Positions 42,501-56,399 of a DNA stretch of 64,000 nt are shown piece after piece; within the stretch, counting starts at the first letter, position 1; each line of letters opens with the position of its first letter. Source of the DNA: Andrena cerasifolii (taxonomy: Eukaryota > Arthropoda > Insecta > Hymenoptera > Andrenidae); the NCBI RefSeq assembly GCF_050908995.1, contig NW_027484974.1, positions 1 to 64,000 of the forward strand, written 5' to 3'. A program made the translations under genes and the position numbers. The notes under the pieces were generated by a model that made no database searches, was not told the DNA's origin, and was given only the letters and a program-made list of their open reading frames with translations.

Positions 42501-45500
42501 AACCGATATTGAAAAACAAATATTGAAAAACTGATATCGAAAAACTGATATTGAAAAACAGATATTGAAAAACCGATATTGAAAAACAAATATTCAAAAA
42601 CCGATATTGAAAAACTGCTATTGAAACCGATATTAGAACCGATATTTAAAAACCGATATTGAAAAACCGATATTGAAAAACCGATATTGAAAAACCGATA
42701 TTGAAAAACCGATATTGAAAAACCGATATTGAATCCGATATTAGAACCGATATTGAAAAACAAATATTGAAAAACCGATATTGAAAAACTGATATTGAAA
42801 CCGATATTAGAACCGATATTGAAAAACCGATATTGAAAAACCTATATCGAAAAACTGATATTGCAAAACCGATATTGAAAAACCGTTATTGAAACCGATA
42901 TTAGAACCGATATTGAAAAACCGATATTGAAAAACCCATATTGAATCCGATATTAGAACCGATATTGAAAAACCGATATTGAAAAACCGATATTGAATCC
43001 GATATTAGAACCGATATTGAAAAACAAATATTGAAAAACCGATATTGAAAAACTGATATTGAAACCGATATTAGAACCGATATTGAAAAACCGATATTGA
43101 AAAACCTATATCGAAAAACTGATATTGCAAAACCGATATTGAAAAACCGATATTGAATCCGATATTAGAACCGATATTGAAAAACCGATATTGAAAAACC
43201 TATATCGAAAAACTGATATTGAAAAACCGATATTGAATCCGATATTAGGACCGATATTCAAAAACCGATATTGGAGAACAAATATTGAAAAACTGATATT
43301 GAAAAACCGATATTGAAAAACAAATATTGAAAAACCGATATTGAAACCGATATTAGAACCGATATTCAAAAACCGATATTGAAAACCAAATATTGAAAAA
43401 CTGATATTGAAAAACCGATATTTAAAAACCGATATTGAAAAACCGATATTGAATCCGATATTAGAACCGATATTCAAAAACCGATATTGGAGAACAAATA
43501 TTGAAAAACTGATATTGAAAAACCGATATTGAAAAACAAATATTGAAAAACTGATATCGAAAAACTGATATTGAAAAACAGATATTGAAAAACCGATATT
43601 GAATCCGATATTAGAACCGACATTGAAAAACCGATATTGAAAAACAAATATTCAAAAACCGATATTGAAAAACTGCTATTGAAACCGATATTAGAACCGA
43701 TATTGAAAAACCGATATTGAAAAACCGATATTGAAAAACCGATATTGAAAAACCGATATTGAATCCGATATTAGAACCGATATTGAAAAACAAATATTGA
43801 AAAACCGATATTGAAAAACTGATATTGAAACCGATATTAGAACCGATATTGAAAAACCGATATTGAAAAACCGATATTGAAAAACCGATATTGAATCCGA
43901 TATTAGAACCGATATTGAAAAACAAATATTGAAAAACCGATATTGAAAAACTGATATTGAAACCGATATTAGAACCGATATTGAAAAACCGATATTGAAA
44001 AACCTATATCGAAAAACTGTTATTGCAAAACCGATATTGAAAAACCGATATTGAATCCGATATTAGAACCGATATTGAAAAACCGATATTGAAAAACCTA
44101 TATCGAAAAACTGATATTGAAAAACCGATATTGAATCCGATATTAGAACCGATATTCAAAAACCGATATTGGAGAACAAATATTGAAAAACTGATATTGA
44201 AAAACCGATATTGAAAAACAAATATTGAAAAACCGATATTGAAACCGATATTAGAACCGATATTCAAAAACCGATATTGAAAACCAAATATTGAAAAACT
44301 GATATTGAAAAACCGATATTTAAAAACCGATATTGAAAAACCGATATTGAATCCGATATTAGAACCGATATTCAAAAACCGATATTGGAGAACAAATATT
44401 GAAAAACTGATATTGAAAAACCGATATTGAAAAACAAATATTGAAAAACTGATATCGAAAAACTGATATTGAAAAACGGATATTGAAAAACCGATATTGA
44501 ATCCGATATTAGAACCGATATTGAAAAACCGATATTGAAAAACAAATATTCAAAAACCGATATTGAAAAACTGCTATTGAAACCGATATTAGAACCGATA
44601 TTGAAAAACCGATATTGAAAAACCGATATTGAAAAACCGATATTGAATCCGATATTAGAACCGATATTGAAAAACTGATATTGAAACCGATATTAGAACC
44701 GATATTGAAAAACCGATATTGAAAAACCGATATTGAAAAACCTATATCGAAAAACTGATATTGCAAAACCGATATTGAAAAACCGATATTGAAAACCCGA
44801 TATTGAAAAACCTATATCGAAAAACTGATATTGCAAAACCGATATTGAAAAACCGATATTGAATCCGATATTAGAACCGATATTGAAAAACCGATATTGA
44901 AAAACCTATATCGAAAAACTGATATTGAAAAACCGATATTGAATCCGATATTAGAACCGATATTCAAAAACCGATATTGGAGAACAAATATTGAAAAACT
45001 GATATTGAAAAACCGATATTGAAAAACAAATATTGAAAAACCGATATTGAAACCGATATTAGAACCGATATTCAAAAACCGATATTGAAAACCAAATATT
45101 GAAAAACTGATATTGAAAAACCGATATTTAAAAACCGATATTGAAAAACCGATATTGAATCCGATATTAGAACCGATATTCAAAAACCGATATTGGAGAA
45201 CAAATATTGAAAAACTGATATTGAAAAACCGATATTGAAAAACAAATATTGAAAAACTGATATTGAAAAACCGATATTGAAAAACCGATATTGAATCCGA
45301 TATTAGAACCGATATTGAAAAACAAATATTGAAAAACCGATATTGAAAAACTGATATTGAAACCGATATTAGAACCGATATTGAAAAACCGATATTGAAA
45401 AACCGATATTGAAAAACCGATATTGAAAAACCGATATTGAATCCGATATTAGAACCGATATTGAAAAACAAATATTGAAAAACCGATATTGAAAAACTGA

Positions 45501-45514
45501 TATTGAAACCGATA

Positions 45515-48376
45515 TTAGAACCGATATTGAAAAACCGATATTGAAAAACCTATATCGAAAAACTGATATTGCAAAACCGATATTGAAAAACCGATATTGA
45601 ATCCGATATTAGAACCGATATTCAAAAACCGATATTGGAGAACAAATATTGAAAAACTGATATTGAAAAACCGATATTGAAAAACAAATATTGAAAAACC
45701 GATATTGAAACCGATATTAGAACCGATATTCAAAAACCGATATTGAAAACCAAATATTGAAAAACTGATATTGAAAAACCGATATTTAAAAACCGATATT
45801 GAAAAACCGATATTGAATCCGATATTAGAACCGATATTCAAAAACCGATATTGGAGAACAAATATTGAAAAACTGATATTGAAAAACCGATATTGAAAAA
45901 CAAATATTGAAAAACTGATATCGAAAAACTGATATTGAAAAACAGATATTGAAAAACCGATATTGAATCCGATATTAGAACCGATATTGAAAAACCGATA
46001 TTGAAAAACAAATATTCAAAAACCGATATTGAAAAACTGCTATTGAAACCGATATTAGAACCGATATTGAAAAACCGATATTGAAAAACCGATATTGAAA
46101 AACCGATATTGAAAAACCGATATTGAAAAACCGATATTGAAAAACCGATATTGAATCCGATATTAGAACCGATATTGAAAAACAAATATTGAAAAACCGA
46201 TATTGAAAAACTGATATTGAAACCGATATTAGAACCGATATTGAAAAACCGATATTGAAAAACCGATATTGAAAAACCTATATCGAAAAACTGATATTGC
46301 AAAACCGATATTGAAAAACCGATATTGAAAACCCGATATTGAAAAACCTATATCGAAAAACTGATATTGCAAAACCGATATTGAAAAACCGTTATTGAAT
46401 CCGATATTAGAACCGATATTGAAAAACAAATATTGAAAAACCGATATTGAAAAACTGATATTGAAACCGATATTAGAACCGATATTGAAAAACCGATATT
46501 GAAAAACCGATATTGAAAAACCTATATCGAAAAACTGATATTGCAAAACCGATATTGAAAAACCGATATCGAAAAACCGATATTGAAAAACCTATATCGA
46601 AAAACTGATATTGCAAAACCGATATTGAAAAACCGATATTGAAAAACCTATATCGAAAAACTGATATTGAAAAACCGATATTGAATCCGATATTAGAACC
46701 GATATTGAAAAACCGATAACAATATCGGTACAAACAGCAAATATTGAAAAACTGATATCGAAAAACTGATATTGAAAAACCGATATTGAATCCGATATTA
46801 GAACCGATATTGAAAAACCGATATTGAAAAACAAATATTCAAAAACCGATATTGAAAAACTGCTATTGAAACCGATATTAGAACCGATATTGAAAAACTG
46901 CTATTGAAACCGATATTAGAACCGATATTAAAAAACCGATATTGAAAAACCCATGTTGAATCCGATATTAGAACCGATATTGAAAAACCGATATTGAAAA
47001 ACCGATATTGAATCCGATATTAGAACCGATATTGAAAAACAAATATTGAAAAACCGATATTGAAAAACTGATATTGAAACCGATATTAGAACCGATATTG
47101 AAAAACCGATATTGAAAAACCTATATCGAAAAACTGATATTGCAAAACCGATATTGAAAAACCGATATTGAATCCGATATTAGAACCGATATTGAAAAAC
47201 CGATATTGAAAAACCTATATCGAAAAACTGATATTGAAAAACCGATATTGAATCCGATATTAGAACCGATATTCAAAAACCGATATTGGAGAACAAATAT
47301 TGAAAAACTGATATTGAAAAACCGATATTGAAAAACAAATATTGAAAAACCGATATTGAAACCGATATTAGAACCGATATTCAAAAACCGATATTGAAAA
47401 CCAAATATTGAAAAACTGATATTGAAAAACCGATATTTAAAAACCGATATTGAAAAACCGATATTGAATCCGATATTAGAACCGATATTCAAAAACCGAT
47501 ATTGGAGAACAAATATTGAAAAACTGATATTGAAAAACCGATATTGAAAAACGAATATTGAAAAACTGATATCGAAAAACTGATATTGAAAAACAGATAT
47601 TGAAAAACCGATATTGAATCCGATATTAGAACCGACATTGAAAAACCGATATTGAAAAACAAATATTCAAAAACCGATATTGAAAAACTGCTATTGAAAC
47701 CGATATTAGAACCGATATTGAAAAACCGATATTGAAAAACCGATATTGAAATACCGATATTGAATCCGATATTAGAACCGATATTGAAAAACAAATATTG
47801 AAAAACCGATATTGAAAAACTGATATTGAAACCGATATTAGAACCGATATTGAAAAACCGATATTGAAAAACCGATATTGAAAAACCGATATTGAATCCG
47901 ATATTAGAACCGATATTGAAAAACAAATATTGAAAAACCGATATTGAAAAACTGATATTGAAACCGATATTAGAACCGATATTGAAAAACCGATATTGAA
48001 AAACCTATATCGAAAAACTGATATTGCAAAACCGACATTGAAAAACCGATATTGAATCCGATATTAGAACCGATATTGAAAAACCGATATTGAAAAACCT
48101 ATATCGAAAAACTGATATTGAAAAACCGATATTGAATCCGATATTAGAACCGATAGTCAAAAACCGATATTGGAGAACAAATATTGAAAAACTGATATTG
48201 AAAAACCGATATTGAAAAACAAATATTGAAAAACCGATATTGAAACCGATATTAGAACCGATATTCAAAAACCGATATTGAAAACCAAATATTGAAAAAC
48301 TGATATTGAAAAACCGATATTTAAAAACCGATATTGAAAAACCGATATTGAATCCGATATTAGAACCGATATTCAA
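45515..48376. repeat. 9.28-kb higher-order repeat, copy 2
   Basis: Partner of 36222-39121. The core 46229-46840 keeps the inverted hairpin at the exact +9,279 offset. Private changes include CCCATGTTG at about 46950 (copy 1 has CCCATATTG), CCGATATTAAAAAA near 46922, and loss of one CTGCTATTG block. Confidence 0.85.
46712..46729. other. Inverted micro-insertion forming a 7-bp hairpin, copy 2
   Basis: Same 18 bases and same GTACAAACAGC flank as at 37433, exactly 9,279 bp away. Because both copies share the whole complex mutation, it arose once, before the 9.28-kb duplication. The simple GTACAGC form is found at related sites at 27532, 33904 and 49256, so the hairpin form is the derived one. 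Confidence 0.85.
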
Positions 48377-51300
48377 AAACCGATATTGGAGAACAAATAT
48401 TGAAAAACTGATATTGAAAAACCGATATTGAAAAACAAATATTGAAAAACTGATATCGAAAAACTGATATTGAAAAACGGATATTGAAAAACCGATATTG
48501 AATCCGATATTAGAACCGATATTGAAAAACCGATATTGAAAAACAAATATTCAAAAACCGATATTGAAAAACTGCTATTGAAACCGATATTAGAACCGAT
48601 ATTGAAAAACCGATATTGAAAAACCGATATTGAAAAACCGATATTGAATCCGATATTAGAACCGATATTGAAAAACTGATATTGAAACCGATATTAGAAC
48701 CGATATTGAAAAACCGATATTGAAAAACCTATATCGAAAAACTGATATTGCAAAACCGATATTGAAAAACCGATATCGAAAAACCGATATTGAAAAACCT
48801 ATATCGAAAAACTGATATTGCAAAACCGATATTGAAAAACCGATATTGAAAACCCGATATTGAAAAACCTATATCGAAAAACTGATATTGCAAAACCGAT
48901 ATTGAAAAACCGTTATTGAATCCGATATTAGAACCGATATTGAAAAACAAATATTGAAAAACCGATATTGAAAAACTGATATTGAAACCGATATTAGAAC
49001 CGATATTGAAAAACCGATATTGAAAAACCGATATTGAAAAACCTATATCGAAAAACTGATATTGCAAAACCGATATTGAAAAACCGATATCGAAAAACCG
49101 ATATTGAAAAACCTATATCGAAAAACTGATATTGCAAAACCGATATTGAAAAACCGATATTGAAAAACCGATATTGAAAAACCTATATCGAAAAACTGAT
49201 ATTGAAAAACCGATATTGAATCCGATATTAGAACCGATATTGAAAAACCGATATTGTACAGCAAATATTGAAAAACTGATATCGAAAAACTGATATTGAA
49301 AAACCGATATTGAATCCGATATTAGAACCGATATTGAAAAACCGATATTGAAAAACAAATATTCAAAAACCGATATTGAAAAACTGCTATTGAAACCGAT
49401 ATTAGAACCGATATTGAAAAACTGCTATTGAAACCGATATTAGAACCGATATTGAAAAACCGATATTGAAAAACCGATATTGAATCCGATATTAGAACCG
49501 ATATTGAAAAACCGATATTGAAAAACCGATATTGAATCCGATATTAGAACCGATATTGAAAAACCGATATTGAAAAACCTATATCGAAAAACTGATATTG
49601 CAAAACCGATATTGAAAAACCGATATTGAATCCGATATTAGAACCGATATTGAAAAACCGATATTGAAAAACCTATATCGAAAAACTGATATTGAAAAAC
49701 CGATATTGAATCCGATATTAGAACCGATATTCAAAAACCGATATTGGAGAACAAATATTGAAAAACTGATATTGAAAAACCGATATTGAAAAACAAATAT
49801 TGAAAAACCGATATTGAAACCGATATTAGAACCGATATTCAAAAACCGATATTGGAGAACAAATATTGAAAAACTGATATTGAAAAACCGATATTGAAAA
49901 ACAAATATTGAAAAACTGATATCGAAAAACTGATATTGAAAAACAGATATTGAAAAACCGATATTGAATCCGATATTAGAACCGATATTGAAAAACCGAT
50001 ATTGAAAAACAAATATTCAAAAACCGATATTGAAAAACTGCTATTGAAACCGATATTAGAACCGATATTGAAAAACCGATATTGAAAAACCGATATTGAA
50101 AAACCGATATTGAATCCGATATTAGAACCGATATTGAAAAACTGATATTGAAACCGATATTAGAACCGATATTGAAAAACCGATATTGAAAAACCGATAT
50201 TGAAAAACCTATATCGAAAAACTGATATTGCAAAACCGATATTGAAAAACCGATATCGAAAAACCGATATTGAAAAACCTATATCGAAAAACTGATATTG
50301 CAAAACCGATATTGAAAAACCGATATTGCAAAACCGATATTGAAAAACCGATATTGAAAAACCGATATTGAATCCGATATTAGAACCGATATTCAAAAAC
50401 CGATATTGGAGAACAAATATTGAAAAACTGATATTGAAAAACCGATATTGAAAAACCGATATTGAAAAACTGATATCGAAAAACTGATATTGCAAAACCG
50501 ATATTGAAAAACCGTTATTGAATCCGATATTAGAACCGATATTGAAAAACAAATATTGAAAAACCGATATTGAAAAACTGATATTGAAACCGATATTAGA
50601 ACCGATATTGAAAAACCGATATTGAAAAACCGATATTGAAAAACCTATATCGAAAAACTGATATTGCAAAACCGATATTGAAAAACCGATATCGAAAAAC
50701 CGATATTGAAAAACCTATATCGAAAAACTGATATTGCAAAACCGATATTGAAAAACCGATATTGAAAAACCGATATTGAAAAACCTATATCGAAAAACTG
50801 ATATTGAAAAACCGATATTGAAAAACCTATATCGAAAAACTGATATTGCAAAACCGATATTGAAAAACCGATATTGAATCCGATATTAGAACCGATATTG
50901 AAAAACCGATATTGTACAGCAAATATTGAAAAACTGATATCGAAAAACTGATATTGAAAAACCGATATTGAATCCAATATTAGAACCGATATTGAAAAAC
51001 CGATATTGAAAAACAAATATTCAAAAACCGATATTGAAAAACTGCTATTGAAACCGATATTAGAATCGATATTGAAAAACCGATATTGAAAAACCGATAT
51101 TGAAAAACCGATATTGAAAAACCGATATTGAATCCGATATTAGAACCGATATTGAAAACCGATATTGAATCCGATATTAGAACCGATATTGAAAAACAAA
51201 TATTGAAAAACCGATATTGAAAAACTGATATTGAAACCGATATTAGAACCGATATTGAAAAACCGATATTGAAAAACCGATATTGAATCCGATATTAGAA

Positions 51301-53669
51301 CCGATATTGAAAAACCGATATTGGAAAACCGATATTGAAAAACCGATATTGAATCCGATATTAGAACCGATATTGAAAAACAAATATTGAAAAACCGATA
51401 TTGAAAAACTGATATTGAAACCGATATTAGAACCGATATTGAAAAACCGATATTGAAAAACCGATATTGAAAAACCGATATTGAAAAACCGATATTGAAA
51501 AACCTATATCGAAAAACTGATATTGCAAAACCGATATTGAAAAACCGATATTGAATCCGATATTAGAACCGATATTCAGAAACCGATATTGGAGAACAAA
51601 TATTGAAAAACTGATATTGAAAAACCGATATTGAAAAACCGATATTGAAAAACCTATATCGAAAAACTGATATTGCAAAACCGATATTGAATCCGATATT
51701 AGAACCGATATTGAAAAACCGATATTGTACTGCAAATATTGAAAAACTGATATCGAAAAACTGATATTGAAAAACCGATATTGAAACCGATATTAGAACC
51801 GATATTGAAAAACCGATATTGAAAAACTAATATTGAAAAACTGATATCGAAAAACTGATATCGAAATACTGATATTGAAAAACCGATATTGAAAAACCGA
51901 TATTGAATCCGATATTAGAACCGATATTAAAAAACCGATATTGGAGAACAAATATTGAAAAACTGATATTGAAAAACCGATATTGAAAAGCAAATATTGA
52001 AAAACTGATATCGAAAAACTGATATTGAATCCGATATTAGAACCGATATTCAAAAACCGATATTGGAGAACAAATATTGAAAAACTGATATTGAAAAACC
52101 GATATTGAATCCGATATTAGAACCGATATTGAAAAACCGATATTGAAAAACAAATATTCAAAAACCGATATTGAAAAACTGCTATTGAAACCGATATTGA
52201 AAAACTGATATTGAAACCGATATTAGAACCGATATTGAAAAACCGATATTGAAAAACCGATATTGAATCCGATATTAGAACCGATATTGAAAAACCGATA
52301 TTGAATCCGATATTAGAACCGATAATCAAAAACCGATATTGGAGAACAAATATTGAAAAACTGATATTGAAAAACTGATATCGAAAAACTGATATCGAAA
52401 TACTGATATTGAAAAACCGATATTGAAAAACCGATATTGAATCCGATATTAGAACCGATATTGAAAAACCGATATTGAAAAACAAATATTGAAAAACCGA
52501 TATTGAAAAACTGATATTGAAACCGATATTGAAAAACCGATATTGAAAAACCGATATTGAAAAACCTATATCGAAAAACTGATATTGCAAAACCGATATT
52601 GAAAAACCGATATTGAAAAACCGATATTGAAAAACCTATATCGAAAAACTGATATTGAAAAACCGATATTGAATCCGATATTAGAACCGATATTGAAAAA
52701 CCGATATTGTACAGCAAATATTGAAAAACTGATATCGAAAATCTGATATTGAAAAACCGATATTGAATCCGATATTAGAACCGATATTGAAAAACCGATA
52801 TTGAAAAACAAATATTCAAAAACCGATATTGAAAAACTGCTATTGAAACCGATATTAGAACCGATATTGAAAAACAGATATTGAATCCGATATTAGAACC
52901 GATATTGAAAAACCTATATCGAAAAACTGATATTGCAAAACCGATATTGAAAAACCGATATTGAATCCGATATTAGAACCGATATTGAAAAACCGATATT
53001 GAATCCGATATTAGAACCGATATTGAAAAACCGATATTGTACAGCAAATATTGAAAAACTAATATCGAAAAACTGATATTGAAAAACCGATATTGAATCC
53101 GATATTAGAACCGATATTGAAAAACAAATATTCAAAAACCGATATTGAAAAACTGCTATTGAAACCGATATTAGAATCGATATTGAAAAACCGATATTGA
53201 AAAACCGATGTTGAAAACCGATATTGAATCCGATATTAGAACCGATATTGAAAAACAAATATTGAAAAACCGATATTGAAAAACTGATATTGAAACCGAT
53301 ATTAGAACCGATATTGAAAAACCGATATTGAATCCGATATTAGAACCGATATTGAAAAACCGATATTGAAAAACCGATATTGAATCCGATATTAGAACCG
53401 ATATTCAAAAACCGATATTGGAGAACAAATATTGAAAAACTGATATTGAAAAACCGATATTGAAAAACCGATATTGAAAAACCTATATCGAAAAACTGAT
53501 ATTGCAAAACCGATATTGAATCCGATATTAGAACCGATATTGAAAAACCGATATTGTACTGCAAATATTGAAAAACTGATATCGAAAAACTGATATTGAA
53601 AAACCGATATTGAAACCGATATTAGAACCGATATTGAAAAACCGATATTGAAAAACTAATATTGAAAAA
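48377..53669. repeat. Satellite transition zone with the first close-set GTAC(A/T)GC markers
   Basis: Leaves the 372-bp module pattern (a shortened form remains at 49579-49842) and gains GTACAGC at 49256, 50914, 52709 and 53039 and GTACTGC at 51727 and 53556. 51793-52053 and 52566-52811 match 55055-55315 and 55813-56058 at about 3.25 kb, so this is a diverged earlier copy of the 2,730-bp HOR. Private oddities: CCGATAATC at about 52320, CCGATGTTG at about 53207 (shared with 59198). Confidence 0.82.
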
Positions 53670-56399
53670 CTGATATCGAAAAACTGATATCGAAATACTG
53701 ATATTGAAAAACCGATATTGAAAAACCGATATTGAATCCGATATTAGAACCGATATTAAAAAACCGATATTGGAGAACAAATATTGAAAAACTGATATCG
53801 AAATACTGATATTGAAAAACCGATATTGAAAAACCGATATTGAATCCGATATTAGAACCGATATTCAAAAACCGATATTGGAGAACAAATATTGAAAAAC
53901 TGATATTGAAAAACCGATATTGAAAAACAAATATTGAAAAACTGATATCGAAAAACTGATATTGAAAAACAGATATTGAAAAACCGATATTGAATCCGAT
54001 ATTACAACCGATATTGAAAAACCGATATTGAAAAACAAATATTCAAAAACCGATATTGAAAAACTGCTATTGAAACCGATATTAGAACCGATATTGAAAA
54101 ACCGATATTGAAAATCAAATATTGAAAAACTGATATCGAAATACTGATATTGCAAAACCGATATTGAAAAACCGATATTGAATCCGATATTAGAACCGAT
54201 ATTGAAAAACCGATATTGTACAGCAAATATTGAAAAACTGATATCGAAAAACTGATATTGAAAAACCGATATTGAATCCAATATTAGAACCGATATTGAA
54301 AAACCGATATTGAAAAACAAATATTCAAAAACCGATATTGAAAAACTGCTATTGAAACCGATATTAGAATCGATATTGAAAAACCGATATTGAAAAACCG
54401 ATATTGAATCCGATATTAGAACCGATATTGAAAACCGATATTGAATCCGATATTAGAACCGATATTGAAAAACAAATATTGAAAAACCGATATTGAAAAA
54501 CTGATATTGAAACCGATATTAGAACCGATATTGAAAAACCGATATTGAAAAACCGATATTGAATCCGATATTAGAACCGATATTGAAAAACCGATATTGG
54601 AAAACCGATATTGAAAAACCGATATTGAATCCGATATTAGAACCGATATTGAAAAACAAATATTGAAAAACCGATATTGAAAAACTGATATTGAAACCGA
54701 TATTAGAACCGATATTGAAAAACCGATATTGAAAAACCGATATTGAAAAACCGATATTGAAAAACCTATATCGAAAAACTGATATTGCAAAACCGATATT
54801 GAAAAACCGATATTGAATCCGATATTAGAACCGATATTCAAAAACCGATATTGGAGAACAAATATTGAAAAACTGATATTGAAAAACCGATATTGAAAAA
54901 CCGGTATTGAAAAACCTATATCGAAAAACTGATATTGCAAAACCGATATTGAATCCGATATTAGAACCGATATTGAAAAACCGATATTGTACTGCAAATA
55001 TTGAAAAACTGATATCGAAAAACTGATATTGAAAAACCGATATTGAAACCGATATTAGAACCGATATTGAAAAACCGATATTGAAAAACTAATATTGAAA
55101 AACTGATATCGAAAAACTGATATCGAAATACTGATATTGAAAAACCGATATTGAAAAACCGATATTGAATCCGATATTAGAACCGATATTAAAAAACCGA
55201 TATTGGAGAACAAATATTGAAAAACTGATATTGAAAAACCGATATTGAAAAGCAAATATTGAAAAACTGATATCGAAAAACTGATATTGAATCCGATATT
55301 AGAACCGATATTCAAAAACCGATATTGGAGAACAAATATTGAAAAACTGATATTGAAAAACCGATATTGAATCCGATATTAGAACCGATATTGAAAAACC
55401 GATATTGAAAAACAAATATTCAAAAACCGATATTGAAAAACTGCTATTGAAACCGATATTGAAAAACTGATATTGAAACCGATATTAGAACCGATATTGA
55501 AAAACCGATATTGAAAAACCGATATTGAATCCGATATTAGAACCGATATTGAAAAACCGATATTGAATCCGATATTAGAACCGATATTCAAAAACCGATA
55601 TTGGAGAACAAATATTGAAAACTGATATTGAAAAACTGATATCGAAAAACTGATATCGAAATACTGATATTGAAAAACCGATATTGAAAAACCGATATTG
55701 AATCCGATATTAGAACCGATATTGAAAAACCGATATTGAAAAACAAATATTGAAAAACCGATATTGAAAAACTGATATTGAAACCGATATTGAAAAACCG
55801 ATATTGAAAAACCTATATCGAAAAACTGATATTGCAAAACCGATATTGAAAAACCGATATTGAAAAACCGATATTGAAAAACCTATATCGAAAAACTGAT
55901 ATTGAAAAACCGATATTGAATCCGATATTAGAACCGATATTGAAAAACCGATATTGTACAGCAAATATTGAAAAACTGATATCGAAAATCTGATATTGAA
56001 AAACCGATATTGAATCCGATATTAGAACCGATATTGAAAAACCGATATTGAAAAACAAATATTCAAAAACCGATATTGAAAAACTGCTATTGAAACCGAT
56101 ATTAGAACCGATATTGAAAAACAGATATTGAATCCGATATTAGAACCGATATTGAAAAACCTATATCGAAAAACTGATATTGCAAAACCGATATTGAAAA
56201 ACCGATATTGAATCCGATATTAGAACCGATATTGAAAAACCGATATTGAATCCGATATTAGAACCGATATTGAAAAACCGATATTGTACAGCAAATATTG
56301 AAAAACTAATATCGAAAAACTGATATTGAAAAACCGATATTGAATCCGATATTAGAACCGATATTGAAAAACCGATATTGAAAAACAAATATTCAAAAA
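53670..56399. repeat. 2,730-bp higher-order repeat, copy 1
   Basis: Landmarks 54001 (ATTACAACC in place of ATTAGAACC), 54416, 54901 (CCGGTATTG) and 55055 recur at +2,730. The right border is marked near 56400 by an abnormal junction in which CAAATATTCAAAAA is followed by CTGATATCG and not by CCGATATTG as elsewhere. A lost A near 55618 shifts the later offset to 2,731. Confidence 0.9.

Larger units (their letters stand above)
34175..48376. repeat. Zone of eleven 372-bp modules
   Basis: A 372-bp string of units (starting in CCTATATCGAAAAA, through two 12-bp pairs, the GGAGAA unit, the GAAAAC/CAAATATTG junction and CCGATATTTAAAAA) starts at 34175, 35425, 37880, 38750, 39788, 41348, 43106, 44004, 44812, 47121 and 48005. 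A 327-bp variant starts at 36222, 40451, 42131 and 45515. Copies differ mainly by private single substitutions, for example 38991 (G), 41392 (G), 43249 (G), 44020 (T), 48036 (C) and 48156 (G). Pairs at 37880/38750, 43106/44004 and 47121/48005 are spaced 870-898 bp, showing duplication of larger blocks of about 5.25 and 4.0 kb. Confidence 0.88.

Noticed and set aside
46945..46960. ATG in CCCATGTTG as a + strand gene start
   Set aside because: The frame ends at a TGA after about 14 codons, as do the ATGs made by CCGATATGG units near 25.5-33.1 kb.
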